The notes: generated by a model from the sequence alone, not told the origin. A stretch of DNA of 64,000 nucleotides from Siphonodentalium dalli (GCA_032622095.1 CP136062.1:131209282-131273281), one strand, 5' to 3'. Counted from the first letter of the stretch, positions 9,811 through 22,930 are shown. A program made the numbers and translations.

Positions 9811-10779
9811 ACCGACGACAGGGTACTTGTGAGGTGCGTTCTTTTGTTTGCATGACTTGTGCCTGCACCCCACAAGTAACGTACGGAAAATCCAATTTTA
9901 AAGAGACTACTTAGCTATTGATAAGGCTATATTATTTCCTGATGTCTCTTATACCAATGTGCAGATAAAGAAAGCTATGGTATCTAATTTAAAAACAGTT
10001 TCAACAATACACATCACATGATATTAACAGTAGACTAGAACATCTGTGCTCTACAGATGGTCTGAGGTCATTATAAATGTTATTGGTTTAATAGATGCCA
10101 TACTTCAATATAAACAATGCCTGTGATTTGTTGACAGCTCTGCTATATAATGGATATTAATGGGTCAGCAGTGAGGTATCTTTATCTTGGTGGGTGTTGT
10201 TGATAGAATTTGACACATTATCATTGTAAACTTAAATTGGACTCTCTTAACCCAAGTATTCCATGTCCAGATCACCTTTTTCACATTTAACCCAATGCTG
10301 TGGTGGTGCAGCATTACATATCCTGCATTCTCTTATATAAATGCGAGTGTGACCCATAAATTCCAATAATTTGTGTTATGTACATTTGTCTATAATAGTA
10401 CATAACAGTATATTCTATAATTCAACATCAAAACTCTCATTTATGATTCCGATCATAGTAATTTACTATCGCCAAGGGATGGGTTAACATTTGCCGATCG
10501 TGATCGGCCTCTCGTTCCATATTATATACCATTTGGAAGAGGAACAAAAGATATATATATTTCACCAGAATACGAAGCAGTTTTGTCCTAGGACTGTCCA
10601 CCAAGTGATAGCGATTCATTCCAAGACTCCCCCCTTGTCAACACAGAATGCATCAGAATTCAAACTAAGAGATAGAGTTATCCCCCTTCCATTGAGTATA
10701 ATAGACTTTATAGTACAGTCCGGATCAAAATTAAATACAGGACACACCTTGGTACTTAGACAAAAACAACATGTTCCCA

Positions 10780-11353
10780 GTTTATTCGACCGGATCAGTT
10801 AATAATACAATGTTTTGGAGCTTCCTCTTTCAAATGGTATATAACATGGAATATGTTGTATATAATGTGATCTGGTGATTCGAAAATTAAGTGGGCCTTT
10901 AATGGAAGTTCGTTACCCATATGCTTCTTAATGCAATGCTGTCAATGTTACGGTATTATGGCGTATATCCACCATGTGCATGTATGCTTACTGATCACAG
11001 TTACTGGACAAGTAAATGTAAACGCTCTTTGTTATGGATGCATATGTGTATACCGTGCGTATGTATATGTCTGATAATCACAGTATATGTGTAACAAATA
11101 TAAACGCTTGTCATTATGGATCTTTATCGTGTGTACGTATGTCTGCCAATAACAGGTACAGGACAATGATATACATACGCTCTTTATTGTGGCTGTATAT
11201 AAGTACGAACATTTTATCTGGCCTCCATGGGCCCACCTAATTTTCGAACCCCCAGATCACATTATATAAAATATATGCCATATTATATACCATTTGAAAG
11301 AGGAAGCTCCAAATCATTGTATTCTCAACTTATCCGGTCAAATAAACTGAAAT
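10780..11353. mobile_element. Inverted-repeat element with arms of about 125 bp
   Basis: The arms are 10780-10905 and 11229-11353, inverted to each other. They share CCATTTGAAAGAGGAAGC, AGATCACATTATATA and ATCCGGTC blocks. A partial third copy of the arm lies at about 10515-10545. The spacer holds the tandem units at 10960-11215. No target duplication was identified. Confidence 0.6.
10960..11215. repeat. Degenerate tandem repeat, about 75-bp unit, three copies
   Basis: Each unit has a GTATGT(A)TGT...TAATCACAG...ATAAACGCTCTTT order. Units end near 11031, 11113 and 11188. The CGCTCTTTAT core recurs elsewhere in the window in unrelated repeats. Confidence 0.55.
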
Positions 11354-11381
11354 TGTTGAGATACCGATGCGTTTTCTGTGC

Positions 11382-11972
11382 TTAAAGGGGTACTGTACGC
11401 CAAATGTTGTTGTTGGTTTCTATAGTCTCCGAGTCAGAGAATAAGGTAACAATTTTTTCATTATTTGAAAGTCTGTTGAGTACGAAGTAGTGTTACGGAT
11501 GACAAATTTACCGGAATGCAAAAATACAAATTGTCGTTGTCGAGTAATTTTTGTACAGTTTTCAACCAAATGAATCAAATAAAAGTTATATTATAGGCAT
11601 ACTAGTCCAATATAATCATTTAAGTTATTGTATCGTCGCTAGTCAGTGAGTGACTTGAGTGTTCTCTCCGTATCATTATAATATTTTAAGCAATCGTGTG
11701 TGCGTTCGGTTTAACATCCAGTATCCCTCAATTACTTTATTTTGATTACGGAAATTCGTAATTTAATTGACGCCATTTTATGGCTCCAGTCATAAATTCA
11801 ATTTATATCAAATTATTAACTTTTAAATTATTAAATTTTAAGATAGCATATTAACCTGAGCGTTTACAGAATACATCTTCGACTCAAATTACTTATGTTT
11901 CTATATATTATCGATATTAGATCGTTGTTGTCACCGGAAATTTAATGCAAATGGCGTACAGTACCCCTTTAA
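11382..11972. mobile_element. TTAA-flanked MITE, family B
   Basis: TTAA lies at 11382-11385 and 11969-11972. The terminal inverted repeats are AGGGGTACTGTACGCCA and its complement. The interior is AT-rich and non-coding. A second copy lies at 31343-32141. Confidence 0.85.
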
Positions 11973-12920
11973 TCTTCATCTAAGTCTATTATTTTCAATG
12001 GAAAGGGAATAAATCTATATCTTAGTTTGAATTATGTTGTAATCTGTGAGTGAAACGGGGGAAATGTTTCTATGATTTCAGCTATTTTCTATTACTCTAT
12101 ATATGGGCACTTTCTGAGACACAGTCGTTCCAATGGTGATGAATTATAGTATTTTAATCATAATTTATGTCATAGAATGTTATTAAAACCGTATATGAAG
12201 GCACTATGACAAAAATAATCGGACCTTTGAGATACCTATAATAATATATATGCTCATTGAAATAAACAACATTTGTGTATATACTTCGTATATATGGTAT
12301 CACATTGTGCTACATATCAAGAGCACGTTTTGATTACGTACACGGTAAGATATAGGTTATATCAATTATGATTATATATGGTGTCATTATGTGCAGAGAA
12401 GTACACAGGCGATACTTGGTTCAGCCTTCTGAGCTCTGATGGTTTATAAAGTTGCCTGCTAACCGTAGTTACAGGCAATCAAATATAAACGCTCTGTATT
12501 GACGAGGTTGAGAAGTACCGACAGGCGTGTTATCGGATCGTCCCTATAATATAGTTATTTATTGTGTACCTCACGAAGATCGTTGCCATTATGTTAATGA
12601 GCGATGAAATATAAACGCTCTTTATGATGGTTTATAAACCGGTTCACACCCGTCGACCAATCTAATCGCTCCAATCCATGAACAGTATATTTCTTCCATA
12701 AATATAGGAATCTGTATTTTGCCGGAGCCAAAGTATAGACTTGTATTGAGCTAAAACTCACTAAGAAATTGGCATTATCAAGAAAGCAGGGCGAAACGTG
12801 TGAAATCGAACAATTGTTAAAAGGTCAATTCGATAAGTATATCAGATTTATTGTGAAGAAATGAACACGCTATACTTAGGGGATAACGATGTGGTGTTTT
12901 CACGCCGGTCATCCTATAAT
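11973..12920. other. No gene; two scattered CGCTCTTTAT-type motifs
   Basis: AT-rich sequence. ATAAACGCTCTGTATTG occurs near 12486 and ATAAACGCTCTTTATG near 12611, each following a similar AATATAAAC context. Nothing else was recognised. Confidence 0.5.
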
Positions 12921-12924
12921 AACC

Positions 12925-13105
12925 ACTGCGGGCAAATATGAGTGAGCAGGATCCATTAACACTGCGGGCAAATATGAGTGAGCAGGATCCATTAACACTG
13001 CGGGCAGGACCATTCAGCCGTTTCTTTAATTTAAAAAAAGAGCAGGATCCATAAACACTTCTCTTTTTTAAATTAATGAAACTGTTGAATGGTCCTGCTC
13101 GCCTT
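12925..13105. repeat. 36-bp tandem duplication joined to a foldback
   Basis: ACTGCGGGCAAATATGAG recurs at 12925 and 12961 (period 36), with a partial third unit at 12997. GCAGGACCATTCAGC at about 13003 is inverted at about 13086-13100, and AATTTAAAAAAAGAG at about 13027 pairs with CTCTTTTTTAAATT near 13060. The block can fold into a hairpin of about 100 bp. GAGCAGGATCC occurs four times, once in inverse orientation. Confidence 0.75.
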
Positions 13106-15540
13106 GTTTGTGGATCCTGCTCACAGTGGTTGCAATCTATGAATTGGTAACGGCTGCAGGTGGTCTTGCGTCTAGTGGAAAGTTTTGTACGAAAATGGAC
13201 TTTCGTTAGCTACAACAATGGTGATAAAAAAAGCAATAATTTTTTTTTCTTCTTCAGAATAACTTTAAATTTCCCTTATTCAACAGCTAAAGTGGTCGAT
13301 GGTGTGTAATATTTAGGGTTTGCAGAATTAATGTTCCAAATACTATGTGCAGCTTTAATTAATTTACATTCTGAATTTAACATAACAATATAACTAGTAA
13401 ATTTAACCACATTGAAACTGTATTGTAAATGTTGGTTCGGCAGCAATCGGGGAAAAACACAACACTCGCTTGAATTGCGTTTGGGTCTGTGACCAAAACA
13501 AATGCAAACCAGTATATATATGGACGTTCTCGTGGACCATATGACTGGACAAATAAGAATGATCAGTGTACATGTATTGAAATTGAAGAAATATCTGCCG
13601 CTCGGGAATCGGATAATTTATTCATGTTGTGTAATGTTCAGTGTCACTGTTAAAATTGTGTGTACTTTTGTGTCTGAAAATATAGGGTTATCAATATAAT
13701 ATTTTTTTATTTTAAAGGCATTTCGAAATGCCAGCCACCGATTATCGAACCCGTGATTCATGTTACATTTGCGTGGTAACTCTCATATTCATACCTAAAT
13801 TGAAGATCGTAAAGGAACGAGCGAAGCGACAGCTGTGTTGGCGTGAATTTTGTCCAATATATTTGTCCTATAAGCCACAACGTATCTCCCAAATCAAAAA
13901 GGCAAGAACTTACGTAGGATAAATGTGTGAAAAATAGTTCATTTCTCTATATTCGGTCGCCATATTGTGTAAGAGAGTATCAAATTCCCATCACAACGTA
14001 GCGTATTGTTATCACACCACACATATGTAAACGTCCACATACAATATTTCCAAAATTCAGATCGAACTCACTTGGTGCCTATTTTGAAAAATAACACCTG
14101 TCATGTTGGACGCCATCTTGTATGGTGTCTATTAAGCCACCGTTTGTTCAAGATAACATTTCCCAAAAGTATATGTTACAGTATGTCACAACGAACAACT
14201 GAGTGGGTTGAGTTAAATTATGGCGGGGTACTGAGTTCATTCTATCTGATTCGGCAATCGAATAATAAAAAAAAAACAACAGAAAAGTAAATTTTTGTTC
14301 CATTTTTTTTTCATATTCAGCGGGAAATTAGAACTTGATCGTGTCTGCTGAGAACGTTTGTTACACATAAATATTAATAGAAACAATTGCCAGCTGACAA
14401 CGAAGTGAAACGCCCTTAAGTATCAACAGCTCGAGTCGACTGGTTTGCATATGCGTTTATGGGGAGGGTTAAGTTTCAGAATAGAAAGTGATTATGGGTT
14501 AAGCATACCAATGTCATATTTCCCGATATACAGAATGATATATCAGTCAGTTTATAATTTATGGATAATCTAGATATGTTAATATGCACCAAGATACTGA
14601 CATTTGTTGGTCAGAAAAAGATATGAACAATTTGTCGATTTTCGACTTTTTCTCCAATTTCAGCTGAAAATCGACTGTTTAATAGCCAGAATGAGGTCCT
14701 ATCTGCCACAGGTTTCACTATATGGGTATTCTCCATCAGAAATATTAAATTTATAGATCGTGAGTGAATATCAGTTTTCATTAGCAAGTTTTTTCGATTT
14801 TGTGCCATTTTTTGGATCACCATATGCAAGTCGATTTTGTTCATATATAAGCAGTCACTCCATAATCAAAAATCGCACACGTCGTGACAAAGGCTGATTT
14901 ACAACATATAGCACATGATTTTCCTCGAGGGTTCGAAAGTACAGGGTATCTGAAAAAAAAACTAGAGGCTTTCTGGGAATCTCGTACTGACCTAATATAT
15001 ATTGGCCTTTAATTTTAAAATGATTGGTTGTGAAATATTGGGGAGGACTTGTCTGCGTTCTGCAGCAATTGTAAATTTTATGTCGGACACTTATTTACCA
15101 TAATAGAGTTTCCGGCATCATGTTCGTGTACTACAGTTTATGAAGAAATAGTCAATACTCTTCAGCCTGTCGCCGACAGTGTACTCAGGACCGAGTGGAC
15201 GCAGCGCCATGCGCCATGTTTAAACTTCCAGCTGTGTCCAATCAACATATTGGTTCATTAACGCGGTATGAAAATAAATATACTTGTATGAATTTCTATG
15301 CAAATATTTGTAATCAAAGTGTCAATGAAATAGTCAATATGGTATTATTTCTAAAATAACTCAACAAATACAGAAACCACTATCAAATAATAGCATCTCA
15401 TGACTGATATTTACTAAATGTTTTTTACCCGACCTTGCCTGGGAGAAAGGCGATGGGGACACACACACCGTACTTGATCGGCTTAATTTCAACTCTATAA
15501 GTTTCCGATTCTACAGCAAATAATTGCGTTCTCTTTTAAA
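13106..15540. other. No gene seen
   Basis: AT-rich sequence with only short chance ORFs. No repeat was recognised apart from a small palindrome near 13715-13735 (GGCATTTCGAAATGCC). Confidence 0.5.
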
Positions 15541-15544
15541 CCCT

Positions 15545-15825
15545 CGAGGTGAGTGGCATGGACTTGGAGACAGTGAGTTTTTTGTGTCTCACCCTCATCA
15601 TTAATGAGTTGAACAGTTGACAATATACTATCAGTTGGGAATTTCAGACCAAAATTGGTTGGAATTATTCCGACAGTTTGATTTTCCAATCAGTATTTAG
15701 TCTTAAATTTGTTCCTCGTTGACCAAAAGTCAAATATGTTTACATTTGATAAAATTGTGGACTGAAATAGCAATCAGTTGGAAATTTTCCAACCGTAGAA
15801 ATTTCCAACAGCCAAAACGTTTGAG
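15545..15825. repeat. Fragment of the GTTGGAAATTT repeat family
   Basis: GTGTCTCACCC near 15585, then GTTGAACAGTTG, and CAGTTGGAAATTTTCCAACC near 15774 match the order seen at 43480-44050, 46495-47230 and 47650-48400. No coding frame is conserved. Confidence 0.6.
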
Positions 15826-15889
15826 GGTACCAGATGAAAACATTTAACACAAAGCGGTGTCCAAGTGTAATTTCCCGGAACCTAATTGT

Positions 15890-16080
15890 CTGGTTGAGGG
15901 TGGATACACACATGCATGTAATTTCTGTAAGTAAAATCGATGTATTTTACATGGTCACACCAATCATTGATATCATTAGTCGCATGTGCGCGATCTGACA
16001 ATTTCAACAGACGAGACAAGTGAGCAGTTTAAGCCATTATCAAACTAACTGCTATCAAGAAATTTCAGGCCAGTCATAAA
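15890..16080. repeat. Dispersed repeat, inverted relative at 39155-39305
   Basis: GGTGGATACACAC, GTATTTTACATGGTCAC, CCAATCATTGATA and CAGACGAGACAAGTGAG occur here. They recur in reverse complement and matching order at 39155-39305. Confidence 0.65.
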
Positions 16081-17765
16081 TTCTTTCATGCATGCCGAAA
16101 TGAATAAATCCTGTCTGATATCTGTTGCTGTTTTTCACGAGTTTTAATTAATTACGAAGAGTGGACTTGAGTCCGTCGGTTTTATACTTGATTTGTTTTT
16201 CGTCATTTCAAGGTTATCCAAAATAAAAATAAAATGTGCAGAATTTGAACATCTTTTAGGGCGATTGTGATACACGAGTATTTAATGTCCCGCTAACAAT
16301 ATGATATGGTGCACTCATGCCTTGAATAACGGGCATTGGAAAATTAAGACAGACAATACCGGTTCATTGAGATTCCTCGGATAGTTTCAGAGCGAGCTCA
16401 TGTGATAACATTCAATTGGGATTCCCATGCAAATATCCATTACAGCGCCAACAAATTATGCAGGTACCGCGTTGAAAGTAAAAATAGTGACACCCCCCCC
16501 CCCCCCATTTTTCACCCATAATTTACATAACAGTATATGTTTCTCAAACCAAAGGTTGAACAAGTTCCTAACTGTCACAATTTTAGCTTGTACACGCTTG
16601 AATTATAACATTTTGGACCATAATCCATGATTGGGGAAGGGGGCTGGTTCTCGAAAGCTTCGAATAACTTAGGGATTTAGTTGATGTATCAGCCGGGATT
16701 ATCTGGGCATGAACGTACAATATATTTAACTTAAATATTCCATAGTTGTAAATTGTTCGTATTCATATATAACACAAGAGAGGAAAGGTGACGTAGTTGG
16801 GAACTCGTAGAGATAGACAACCCTGTTCCCCGAATGAAGACACACAGCAACACCACCTTCTGTACTCTCAAATTTAAAGCTGTAATACTATGTTCATAAT
16901 TATATGAATAGCATACATTGCAGAATATTATATTAATCACTCATAGCAAACAGACACGACTGACATGACTTTCAACTACAATATTTATAAGTCAGGAGTG
17001 GCTTCGTGGCTTCATGGGTGGGGGGGGGGGGGTCAGGACTCAGGGTGCTGCATGCCCCACCCCACCCGTCGAGGAAATATTCAATGGTCAGTCCGGTGGA
17101 TTCCGGGATAATATATAGCCCCCCCCCCCATGTTGGGGATCATAGCCCATGTGTTGAGGAAATCCTGGGGCCATCACTGGTATAAAAATCAAGAGAAGAC
17201 TGACAATGATTTTAACAGAAGGTCCAACATTTGGGTTATCGCGCGAACAATTATTTTAAGCGGCCTGACTATTTCGATCAGTCAACGGCTCTCTGCACGT
17301 TCAGAGCTTGGCTCACTGTGGTCAAACATAGCCGCAATGATTGGGTTGTCAGCGGGTACATATTACATGGTCTGTATGATCCATGTAAAACGACAAATAC
17401 ACGACATTTACAGAGATTACATGCATGTGTGTATCCACCCATATGGGGTGCATGCAATAGGAAATTCCAAGTTGGACACCACAACGGAGACCCTCTAGTC
17501 ACGTCTCTGAATTGAGAGGGTATCATTTGTATAGTTAAAGTGGCGTGTGGATTGGGGGTCATGCGTAATTTAATATTTTCAAATAAATGAAATGGCACTT
17601 CTTGGTTTTTTTAAAACAAAATCGTTGTTTTGCTAAAGTGAATTAATTTGAACTATAATAAACCAATGAATATACTGGATCACATTATTTGCATTCAATG
17701 TTGCAAAGGATGCACTAACGGTTCAAATTATCTTATGCAGGGACGTGGTCGCTGGTCACATATCT
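16081..17765. other. No gene; homopolymer runs
   Basis: A C14 run lies at about 16493-16506, a G run at about 17020-17032 and a C9 run near 17121. The overlapping ORFs at 17130-17600 show no recognisable domain and are probably chance. Confidence 0.5.
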
Positions 17766-17767
17766 TT

Positions 17768-17945
17768 TTTCGTTATAACCATATAAAATCTCGAGTTAAT
17801 CAGATGAGATATTTTCTCGACACACCGAGATCTTTTCTTGCTATGTTCTCGATAATATCTCGAGTTTATGAGATACTCTTTAATGATTTAGATCTTTTCT
17901 AGACACAACGAGATCTGTTCTCGATATAAAGAGATATGTTCTTTT
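17768..17945. repeat. Degenerate tandem array of a palindromic TCTCG...CGAGA unit
   Basis: About six units of roughly 25-30 bp occur, each a TTCTCG half followed by a CGAGAT half with an AT-rich centre (for example TTCTCGATAATATCTCGAG near 17847). The array could form several short hairpins. Confidence 0.65.
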
Positions 17946-17949
17946 AAAG

Positions 17950-18530
17950 TATAAAAAAAATCATTACACATGCATGTACATGAAGTTCAGACATGAGTTC
18001 ACGAGGCGGATGCCCAGGAAGATTCTGAAGTAGGAGCTCTTTTTGGAGCATATATCTCAAACCTGCCAATTGTTTGCGGTAATATGTCAGAAAATGAACA
18101 ACTGAATTATTTCATCGCCTTTTTCGATATGGTGGCCGATGGATCATTTAAAGTAGACCCTATTTCAAGCCAGTTATTCTGGAATGAGATTTTCAGCCGA
18201 TATGAACAGATTATGGTGGGTTGGGATTTGTTTGCTCCGTTTGAAGTCTATTCGGTTTTTGTGTGGTTACAAGAGACATAGAATTGAACAAATGGAACAA
18301 AAGGTGCAGAAAATCCAGAAACTGTAAATTTCGTTGTATACCAAACAGATACAGTTTGAAGGAAAATATAAATAACGTTGCAATTTCGTGCGCAATACCT
18401 GCATGGGATCATTCACGAAAACATACACCTCCTGGCAACTAAGATATGTATGGACGGGAAAATACTGACAGCAGAATTAGGAAAATATATTGGCGACGTT
18501 GATTTGTAAGAGAGTTCTCCCACATCCAAT
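17950..18530 (+). pseudogene. Decayed copy 1 of an unrecognised multicopy gene
   Basis: This segment matches 19040-19660 throughout. Short readable stretches include NYFIAFFDMVADGSFKVDP, SQLFW, WDLF, a VYVW-like block with ET-stop, a segment read as NFVVPNRYSLKENINNVAI in copy 2, and MDGK near 18450. Stops and indels break the frame many times. The text resembles large multicopy invertebrate ORFs of transposon origin, but I cannot name the family or a function. It lies in direct orientation about 0.5 kb before copy 2. Confidence 0.55.
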
Positions 18531-18792
18531 TTTTATTCGACTATTAAAATTATTTGGGCTTGGAATTTATATTGTTCAAATTATTCAGCACAAAATGATA
18601 CAAACTGTAAAAACACATTATGGTGGTAAACTATTCTGGGTTTATGGCCCTCTGATTCAATTTAAATTGATTCCTTGTTATATGTGCAGAAATCATAAAG
18701 GCAAGTTACGGATTTGTTTCGTGTTGTCACATAATTTGTTCCATGTCAGTGTTCTAAGTCACTGTTTTGTTCTATCTGCCAGATGATCTAAA

Positions 18793-19905
18793 ATGTTCAA
18801 ATGTGGATTTTGCACCGTGGAATCCGACTCTTTTGATTCTGTTATCAGACACTGCGCACCATATACCACCCAGCAGTCAATGACTATATATGCTTTGGCC
18901 CATCCATCGGCCGGATGCCTAATTGGAGAAATATGTAAACGAACATTTAATGGCTCCGGATCTGATGTGAGACTCCGCGATGGTAAGCTTTACGCAAAAG
19001 AAAGTCCTATTTCTCAAATAAGAGCCCTGCCAGTAAAGTTTAAAAAGTCATCACACATGCATGTATACGTGAAGTTCACACATGAGTTCACGAGGCGGAT
19101 GCCCATGAAGATTCTGAAGTATAGGTGCTCTTTTTGGAGCATATTTCTCAAAAGCTGCCACATGTTTGCTGAAAAATGTAAGAAAATGATCAACTGAATT
19201 ATTTCATCGCCTTTTTCGATATGGTGCATGGCCGATGGGTCATTTAAAGTAGACCATATTTCAAGCCAGTTATTCTGGGATGTTGTGCAGTTCGCCAGTC
19301 AACGGGGTATTCAAGGAATGCCGTGATTTTCAGCTGATATATGAACAGATACTGGTCTGTTGGGATTTGTTTGTTCCGAGCGAAGTTTATTCGGTGTATG
19401 TGTGGTTAAAAGAGACATAGAATTGTATAAATAGAACAAAAGGTGCAGAAAATCCAGAAACTGTAAATTTCGTTGTACCAAACAGATACAGTTTGAAGGA
19501 AAATATAAATAACGTTGCAATTTCGTGCGCAAAACCTTGGGTCATTCACGAAAACAGACCTCCTGGCAACTAAAGATTTCGGCCTCAGTAATCATGCAGT
19601 ATAAGATATGTATATATGGACGGGAAAACACTAACAGCAGGATTCAGAAAATATCTTGGCGACGTTGAGTTGTATGGCCACGAGAGTTCTCCCACATTAG
19701 AAGAGCGATTGGAACGTCTGAATGTTGAACAAGCCATATTTGTCGGATTTGTTCAAGAAATTGATTAACTGGAACAACTTGGTGTCGAAACAGTAAATCA
19801 AATGAGGGAAGAGAAAAGGATAATTCTGAGAAGTAGATGCTTGGATGTGATTTCCGAGTTGGCCGAGCGGAAGATAACTGATACTACAATATAAGAGCAT
19901 CGCTA
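18793..19905 (+). pseudogene. Decayed copy 2 of the same unrecognised multicopy gene (longer)
   Basis: It begins with an ATG and a short Cys-rich start (MFKCGFCTVESDSF with RHC at residue 20), which could be a degenerate zinc finger. From about 19190 it follows copy 1: FIAFFDMV, SQLFWDVVQFASQRGIQGM, WDLFVPSEVYSVYVWLKET, NFVVPNRYSLKEN, then MDGKTLTAGFRKYLGDVEL, SPTLEERLERL and a helical tail ending near ITDTTI (about 19890). Several stops and frameshifts are present. Copy 1 lacks the N-terminal block and the C-terminal tail. The high similarity in recognisable codons suggests a once-coding mobile gene. Its function is unknown. Confidence 0.6.
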
Positions 19906-20345
19906 GAGAGTATATTATATAGTAAAATACGCCCGTGGTAATTCCAACAAAGGGTCATAACTCTAGTGAAAAATGGCGGGCGGAATCCAAATTCGAAAAT
20001 GACCTGTATTGTTGGCTAGTATAAACTCACATACCAAATTTCATTCCATTCAGTTCAGACTTACTATAATGTTATCATCCGAAACGAAGATTCAGTGCAA
20101 ATTAAAAAAAAGGGGGGCCATAGCTCCGGTGACCAAGCGGAAGATAACTGATAGTACAATGTAATAGCATCGCAAGAGCGTATAGTATAGTGTAAAATAT
20201 TCCCGTGGTAATTCCCGAATTCGAACCTGTATTTTGTGCTGGTAAACCCACGTACCAAATTCCACTCCATTCAGTTGAGAGTATATAAAGTTATCATTTG
20301 GAAACCAAAAGCGAACGGGTGGACATACATGTACATGTACGGACA
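19867..20345. repeat. Tandem duplication, unit about 275 bp
   Basis: GCGGAAGATAACTGATA begins both units (about 19868 and 20139), followed in both by CCCGTGGTAATTCC, TACCAAATT and CATTCAGTT blocks and TTATCAT near the end. A similar 3' style (GTACCAAATTCCA..., then GGACATAC) is common in mollusc repeats. Confidence 0.75.
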
Positions 20346-22575
20346 GACCAATAACAGTATACGTCCCGTTATCTAATGAACGTGTCAATGCCACTGTAGC
20401 TCAACTTGCTTTGGGAAGGAGTTAATTTTTTTGCTGAGCAATGAATAGAATGATACAGAAGAAGGAAATATCAGTTTGATGTTTGGTGATGATCGGACGA
20501 GGGATGCCGCCTATATATGTATATAGGGTGGGTCAAATGAAATTGGTGACGGACCTACGGACGACGGACGCCAACCGGTGGCAATAGCTCAAACTTGACT
20601 TTAAAAAAACGGGTGTATAAAAAGAAATTGAAGAATACAAAGACAGTACAATTGTCGCGGTTTCCTATTATCGAATTGTCCCATGATATGGGCAAAACAA
20701 AAACCAGTGACATTATATGCAAAATATAGCCTCGAATTTCCACATCAGAAGAAATACGTATGCGATATAGCTGGATGTGTTGTAGATCGATATCGCATTG
20801 CCCGCATCAACTCATATTTGCGGTGTATTAGCTGGATCTTAATATTATCTAGTGATATTCATCAAAAGCAGTGAATATAATACACATAACATTCACTTTG
20901 AGGCTACTACACGAGGTGGGGTGAAAGAAAACGGAATAAACGTTGAACGCGCACGGAAAAAAATGCGTCTACCTATATCGAGGCTCCACCCAGTGATAAA
21001 GATAACATAAAAATGCGAAAACAGTGACACTGAGAAACATTCCGATCTCTAGGTTGTGTTCGGATTCAAAGCATGATGCTACATGCAGTTATACACTTAT
21101 GTTTCTTCGGTAAAATCAGCGATATATATATATTTACGTCCATGGTAAAATGACAGAATGAAAACGTTTAATTGGTTTCATGTCACTTTCGTCTGCAACT
21201 TCCGCATGTTGATCGTCTATGGGTCGTGGAGTTGAATGATTGTGTTTATACACACACCATTTGATAGGGCCTATACTCTAGAACAATCGATCCATGTAGG
21301 CCTATATGCAGAACCACGGGATGATGTCTAAATTACCTAAGGGACTGAAATCAGACATCGCGTCATTCGCAGTTTATATGTTTGCTGACTTTGCTCATAA
21401 CAATGACTACGTAATGATAGTAATCCTTTTCGCGTACCATAAATTATTTTATATAATATGACACTATTGTCGCCTATGTTCTGTGTTATACGTGAGATAT
21501 CGAGTTTCTTAATACATGCATGCCGTGATAAAAGATCCGGATGCAATAAAAGGAAAAAAACTGTCATGGCATTGAATTATTTGGATTTAGATAATAGTAT
21601 CTCTATAAAAACAAGATGGATCGTTTCTATGCTCGTGATTACATCCCATTTGTTACGCGCTCGTAAGGTGTATATTGGCAAGCATATTTGGCCCTGTTGC
21701 AGGAGGTGATGGACTAAATGTGATTTAAAATGTATTCGGTATTTGCGTACCTGTTACACCCTCTTAAGGTGCATATTGGCAAGAATCTCTGGCCCTGTCG
21801 TAGGATGTGATGGAGTAAATGTGATTAAAAACGTACTCGTTTTCGTTTTGTATGTTCTCTGTAATATCGGCCAGCTAACAATATGTTGAAGTCGGTGCCA
21901 CACTAAGGCTTTGATTTCACTCCGATCAGTCACGCGTTCAGAATATGTTCTCGATAATATACGATGTCGCTAATCCGTGATCCACACCACGATTGGTGCG
22001 TCTTTTGAATCGTGGCTTGTCCCGGTGAAATCTTTTCTATTGCGTTTAGTTTGGTATTGTGCTCTGGCAGTCGTTGCACTGTGGGGGAACTGTACTCCTG
22101 GCGATTTGGGAGGGACGATTCCTATTCTCCATTGAGCCATCGGCGACATTAAACAACAACATTAGACCATCGGTGTGTGTTTAAACAAAGTTAAAAACTA
22201 ATCCCGAAATATACAGAAATCGACTTTTTATTTTCGGACTCCGATTGTCCACCGAGGGCTCCGATTCTCTGCCTCATATAAAGTAGTGAGTTGATCGGCT
22301 TGATTTCTACCAATATATGACTGAGTTATATAAACTTAGTTATAAAAACCTGACAATTGTTGAGAGGCGGCATTGACATAGCAGTATGCAGGTCCATTAA
22401 TACGTCCGATAGAATGCAGCTGAGTCCAAGAGCACTTAGTTACAATAATGATCACATTCCCGACACCAACTTTATAAATGATACCAGTAGATGTCCTCAT
22501 AAAATACCCCTGTTAGTCCCGTTGGAGCCATCTAGATAGGTGGCACCCAAATTCGATAGGGGACAAACATACATA
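20346..22575. other. No gene seen
   Basis: Short ORFs only. A small GGACGACGGACG stretch lies near 20557-20571. AAGGTGTATATTGGCAAG near 21665 and AAGGTGCATATTGGCAAG near 21768 mark a short tandem similarity of about 100 bp. Confidence 0.5.
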
Positions 22576-22589
22576 AGTATATTGAAAAT

Positions 22590-22930
22590 ATATCATAGAT
22601 GTTCTTATAAACACTGTAAACAGAAGTATTCAAATTTGAAAACAGATAATGCACACTGTTCAATGTTCTAGAACAGATGTGTTCAATCATCCTGAACGGT
22701 TCCTGGTGTTCAAATGTGAACACGTGCGTTCAATGAAATGAATGGAAGTGTTCAATTTATGAATGCATATAAGCGTTCAGTTTTGAACACATAATGTTCA
22801 GATTACGAACATGAGTGTTCGAATTATGGGAACACTTGATGTGTTCCGAACACTGCAACACTTATATGTTTTCAAACAACAAAATCTGAACACGCATGTT
22901 AAAAAAGAACTAAATTTGAACATTACCACC
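22590..22930. repeat. Array of inverted GTTC/GAAC motifs
   Basis: More than a dozen TGTTC or GAACA half-sites lie in about 340 bp, many as imperfect palindromes: GTTCTAGAAC near 22664, GAACACGTGCGTTC near 22718, GAACATGAGTGTTC near 22808 and GGAACAC...GTGTTCC near 22829. Spacing is irregular, about 18-25 bp. The rest of the window does not show this density. Confidence 0.65.

Noticed and set aside
13728-13765. A tRNA B-box-like sequence on the minus strand (GGGTTCGATAAT)
   Set aside because: No A box at the right distance, no cloverleaf and no acceptor stem could be found.
14925-14945. GAGGGTTCGAAAGTAC as a tRNA or SINE B box
   Set aside because: The consensus is incomplete and no A box precedes it.
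17130-17600. Three overlapping ORFs of 94-122 codons
   Set aside because: Different frames on both strands cover the same DNA, with no recognisable domain and no repeat support.
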